DNA of 7,550 nt from JAVBOP01 sp031550405 (GTDB taxonomy: Bacteria > Bacteroidota > Ignavibacteria > Kapaibacteriales > UBA2268): the NCBI GenBank assembly GCA_031550405.1, contig JAVBOP010000132.1:1-7550 (forward strand), written 5' to 3'. Numbering within the stretch: position 1 is the stretch's first letter; each line of letters begins with the position of its first letter. Below, piece by piece: positions 5,685 to 7,550 of the stretch. Made by a program: the position numbers and the translations under genes. Under the pieces are notes generated by a model. The model was not told where the DNA came from, searched no databases, and saw only the letters and a list, made by a program, of their open reading frames with translations.

Positions 5685-6956
5685 TTAACCCCTCAACTTA
5701 ACCAAGACCTTGTCTATTCTTGCACCGTCCATGTCTATGATTTCAAAATCGAAATTCTGCCATGAAAATTTTTCGCCTTCATGCGGTATATGCTCCAATT
5801 CCTCTAATATCAAGCCGCTTAGTGTATTATACTCATGCTCGGCATACAAATCCTCCATATCAACAAATTCCAAAAAGCTATAAAAAGAGCACTGCCCATC
5901 TACCAGCAAACTGCCGTCTTCCCTTACGACAATATCTTTTTCTTCACCTTCCTCTACAACCTCGCCTACCAACGCCTCCATGATGTCCGACAAAGTAACA
6001 ATTCCCTTTATACCTCCAAACTCATCAATTACAAAGCCATATTTAATACTGCTCTCCTTAAAATGTGCCAAAGTGCTATATACACTCTGATTGTCAGGTA
6101 GGTATTGAGCAGAACGCACTATTTTTTCCAAAGCAAAATCGGGCATATCAATATATTTAAATAAATCTTTCAAATAAGCAACACCCACTATATCATCATT
6201 ATTATTCGCCTTTACAGGATATATATCATGAATGTTCTCGATAATTTTTTCACGGATTGCAGCCTTATCGTCTTCCATATTGAACCATATAAGATCGTTG
6301 CGGGGCGTCATAATAGAGTCAATATCACGATCGCCAAGATTAAAAACACGTCCAACAATATCATGCTCTACTTCCTGCACTTCGCCAGCATCAAAGCCTT
6401 CTTTCACAAGACTCTTAATTTCTTCTTCGGTTACTTTTTCGTCATTATCATTGTCTTTTATTCTAAATATTTTTAATATTAGTGCGGTACTTTTTGACAG
6501 CAGCCATACTATCGGCGTCATAATTCGAGAAAGTATAAGCATTGGAGCGGCAACCAGCTTGGATATGCGTTCAGCCATGCTTAAACCCAAACGCTTTGGT
6601 ACTAATTCACCAAATACAATAGTCAGATAAGTAACGATGAGAACGATTGAAATGGTTGCTATTGCTAAGGAATAAGGTGCTAATATGTCAATACGGGCAA
6701 TGATTATGGCGAAATCATGAGCAAACGCTTCGCCGGAATATAGACCTGTCAATATGCCTATTAGCGTGATTCCTATCTGAACGGTAGAGAGAAATTTATT
6801 CGGTTCGTTTGATAAATTTAAAGCTGCTTTAGCGGATTTGCTTCCTTTTTTTGCATCTGATTCCAGTCGTGCTTTTCGAGCAGAAACGAGAGCAATTTCC
6901 GACATGGAAAATATTCCATTAAGCAAAATCAGTGCAGCAATAATGATTATTTCCAT
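5685..6956 (-). CDS. CNNM (DUF21)/CBS-pair/CorC-domain membrane protein
   Basis: A 423-residue inner-membrane protein of the hemolysin C/CorC/CNNM family. The CNNM (DUF21) transmembrane domain covers about 1-185. Hydrophobic segments lie near 3-18, 58-75, 94-115 and 135-163, with the family motifs SEIALVSARKARL (19-31) and FGELVPKRLGL (115-125). A linker with a run of D, N and E (168-179) leads into a CBS pair (about 210-333): MTPRNDL (216-222), YPVKANNNDDIVGVAYLKDL (246-265) and FVIDEFGGIKGIVTLSDIMEALVGE (308-332). The CorC_HlyC domain follows (about 343-423). Relatives are linked to magnesium or cobalt export and homeostasis, and CBS pairs often sense adenine nucleotides. The old hemolysin label is not supported as a function. 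Length and domain order are normal and no defect is visible. It is the first recognisable gene of the leftward run. Confidence 0.93.
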   Translation of the reverse strand: MEIIIIAALILLNGIFSMSEIALVSARKARLESDAKKGSKSAKAALNLSNEPNKFLSTVQIGITLIGILTGLYSGEAFAHDFAIIIARIDILAPYSLAIATISIVLIVTYLTIVFGELVPKRLGLSMAERISKLVAAPMLILSRIMTPIVWLLSKSTALILKIFRIKDNDNDEKVTEEEIKSLVKEGFDAGEVQEVEHDIVGRVFNLGDRDIDSIMTPRNDLIWFNMEDDKAAIREKIIENIHDIYPVKANNNDDIVGVAYLKDLFKYIDMPDFALEKIVRSAQYLPDNQSVYSTLAHFKESSIKYGFVIDEFGGIKGIVTLSDIMEALVGEVVEEGEEKDIVVREDGSLLVDGQCSFYSFLEFVDMEDLYAEHEYNTLSGLILEELEHIPHEGEKFSWQNFDFEIIDMDGARIDKVLVKLRG

Positions 6957-6967
6957 TATTATATATA

Positions 6968-6987
6968 TTATTAAAAAATTTTCATAA
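6968..6987 (-). repeat. 20-bp intergenic dyad, copy G (opposite orientation)
   Basis: On the minus strand this reads TTATGAAAATTTTTTAATAA, so it is inverted relative to copies B to F. It lies 11 bp upstream of the CNNM start. Relative to the gene it precedes, it has the same orientation and nearly the same distance as copy A before the SIMPL gene. Confidence 0.6.
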
Positions 6988-6989
6988 AA

Positions 6990-7020
6990 GTGTTTTTAGA
7001 GCATTGTTTTTATAAAACAC
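6990..7020. other. Inverted repeat upstream of the CNNM gene
   Basis: GTGTTTT (6990-6996) pairs with AAAACAC (7014-7020), and an overlapping tighter hairpin, TGTTTT/AAAACA (7005-7010 and 7014-7019), has a 3-base loop. It lies 34-64 bp before the CNNM start, so it may be an operator or part of the leader. All arms are AT-rich and this could be chance. Confidence 0.25.
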
Positions 7021-7072
7021 AAAATACAAAAATAGCATAAAGTACAGTAATTCATATCTTTCGTTATAAATT

Positions 7073-7104
7073 TTAACCACCAAGAAACACAAAGATTACA
7101 CAAG
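7073..7104 (+). repeat. CACCAAG/ACACAAAG-type low-complexity repeat
   Basis: TTAACCACCAAGAAACACAA runs on into AGATTACACAAGG. Three imperfect units (CACCAAG, ACACAAAG, ACACAAGG) follow at about 10-bp spacing. From memory, sequences of this CCAAG/CACAAAG kind occur in intergenic DNA of many environmental and Bacteroidota genomes. Origin and function are unknown to me. It sits 3 bp past the stop of the truncated gene at 7107. Confidence 0.4.
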
Positions 7105-7106
7105 GC

Positions 7107-7283
7107 TCAATTATTGTTGCCACCAATACCAAAATAATTATCAAAAAGCTTCGGCATATCATGAAACATACAATAACCACTGTTTTCATTATCAACCAAT
7201 AACTTTTCTATTCTCTGCTTAAAATCTTGTAGCAAATTCTCTTTTTCGATATATTTCAAAGCCAAATCAAAATTAATGTAAGT
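7107..7283 (-). pseudogene. 3' stub of an unrecognised gene, cut by IS630 copy 2
   Basis: The open frame on the minus strand runs from 7382 to 7107, but its first 30 or so codons are simply the antisense of the IS630 relic. The part outside the IS (about 58 codons) reads FDLALKYIEKENLLQDF, then KQRIEKLLVDNENSGYCMF and HDMPKLFDNYFGIGGNNN before the TAA. It looks like a real soluble C-terminus: a charged helix followed by an aromatic and glycine-rich tail. There is no in-frame ATG before the Met near the end, so the gene has lost its 5' part at the IS junction near 7283. I do not recognise the family. Confidence 0.5.
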
Positions 7284-7494
7284 GCCTGATAATATTGCAC
7301 TTATATTTTTGCCACCGTATAGTCCGGAATTGAACCCTGCTGAAAAAATTTGGTGAAAATTCAAGCGAGAATTTTCTAACAAATTGTTCGAAAATCTTGA
7401 AAAATCAAGTGATTTTTTATCCGATTTAACAAATTAATTGACAAAAGATGAGATCAGTTCTATTTGTTCATGCAATTATGATATAAATTTGTAA
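7283..7494 (+). pseudogene. C-terminal transposase fragment of IS630 copy 2
   Basis: Reads LPDNIALIFLPPYSPELNPA, then EKIW, a stop (TGA at 7354-7356, where a second Trp codon is expected) and KFKREFSNKLFENLEK to the natural TAA at 7492-7494. The glutamate of NPAE is kept. There is no frameshift here: the block is a single G-to-A change, unlike copy 1, which has an inserted A a few bases further on. A further in-frame stop (TAA after TN, near 7433) also breaks the tail. Confidence 0.8.
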
Positions 7495-7507
7495 TAGCAA
7501 AGGGTAT
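7481..7507 (+). repeat. Right terminal inverted repeat of IS630 copy 2
   Basis: On the minus strand this reads ATACCCTTTGCTATTACAAA from 7507, matching the left end of copy 1 (ATACCCCTTTGCTAATACAA) apart from one missing C and one substitution. It confirms where the family's terminus lies. Confidence 0.8.
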
Positions 7508-7550
7508 TAGAGCACTCCTGTTCGGAATAGCTGTAAGTATATTATATTTC

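Larger units (their letters stand above)
7283..7507 (+). mobile_element. Decayed IS630-family fragment (copy 2, 3' end only)
   Basis: The 225 bases from TGCCTGATAATATTG to the right inverted repeat match 597-822 at about 85% by hand alignment, in the same orientation. The element's left two thirds are absent; the left edge is a sharp junction with the gene stub. A TA follows the right end at 7508-7509, as expected for IS630 insertion. It holds only the tail of the transposase and cannot move on its own. Confidence 0.85.

Noticed and set aside
5420..5701. A 93-residue plus-strand frame
   Set aside because: It is antisense to the DUF3795 gene start and then runs through intergenic DNA; composition is not protein-like.
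5762..6630. Several plus-strand frames opposite the CNNM gene (5762-5983, 5835-6101, 6228-6476, 6232-6630)
   Set aside because: All are antisense to a well-supported full-length gene and have no recognisable domains or signals.
5685..6956. A haemolysin virulence gene
   Set aside because: The label comes from old naming of the TlyC/HlyC group. The domain set (CNNM, CBS pair, CorC_HlyC) indicates a membrane protein linked to metal-ion homeostasis.
1..7507. A composite transposon: two IS630 copies in the same orientation around about 6.5 kb of genes
   Set aside because: Copy 2 lacks its left end, the copies differ by about 15%, and both transposases are dead. The genes between are ordinary chromosomal types, not typical cargo.

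Overview
The window looks like an ordinary stretch of chromosome from an AT-rich member of the Bacteroidota. That assignment is inference. It rests on the low GC content, the near absence of Shine-Dalgarno sequences, and the style of the encoded proteins: a periplasmic SIMPL/DUF541 protein with an aromatic-rich insert, a DUF1254/DUF1214 lipoprotein, and a DUF3795 cysteine-rich protein. No RNA gene, CRISPR array or phage module is visible.

Layout. Bases 1-822 are a dead IS630-family (Tc1/mariner-like) insertion sequence that still has both terminal inverted repeats. Its transposase gene is frameshifted and has lost the middle of the catalytic domain. A plus-strand gene for a secreted SIMPL protein follows (940-1707). 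Then come five genes that all read leftward on the minus strand. From 5' to 3' of transcription these are a CNNM/CBS-pair/CorC-type membrane transporter-like protein (6956-5685), a DUF3795 protein (5554-5153), a DUF1905-YdeI/OmpD-associated protein (5101-4604), a DUF1254/DUF1214 lipoprotein (4397-3087) and a secreted alpha/beta hydrolase (2849-1854). The block ends at a good intrinsic terminator (1750-1791). To the right lie the 3' stub of an unrecognised minus-strand gene (7107 to about 7283) and a second, shorter relic of the same IS630 element (7283-7507), which abuts the stub.

The genes do not form an obvious pathway. Gaps of 51 to 237 bp separate the minus-strand genes, so they look like neighbouring single genes or loosely coupled units. 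Three products (SIMPL, hydrolase, DUF1254 lipoprotein) are exported and one (CNNM/CorC) is an inner-membrane protein, so the region leans toward the cell envelope.

The most unusual signal is not a gene. A 20-bp AT-rich, near-palindromic element (TTATGAA-N6-TTAATAA) occurs seven times, exactly once in each gap between adjacent genes from the left IS to the gene stub on the right. Five copies have the same orientation. The copy before SIMPL carries paired changes in both arms that keep the symmetry. I see no known name for it; a regulator-binding site, part of a promoter, or a small dispersed intergenic repeat are all possible. I found no convincing new defence system, toxin-antitoxin pair or biosynthetic cluster.
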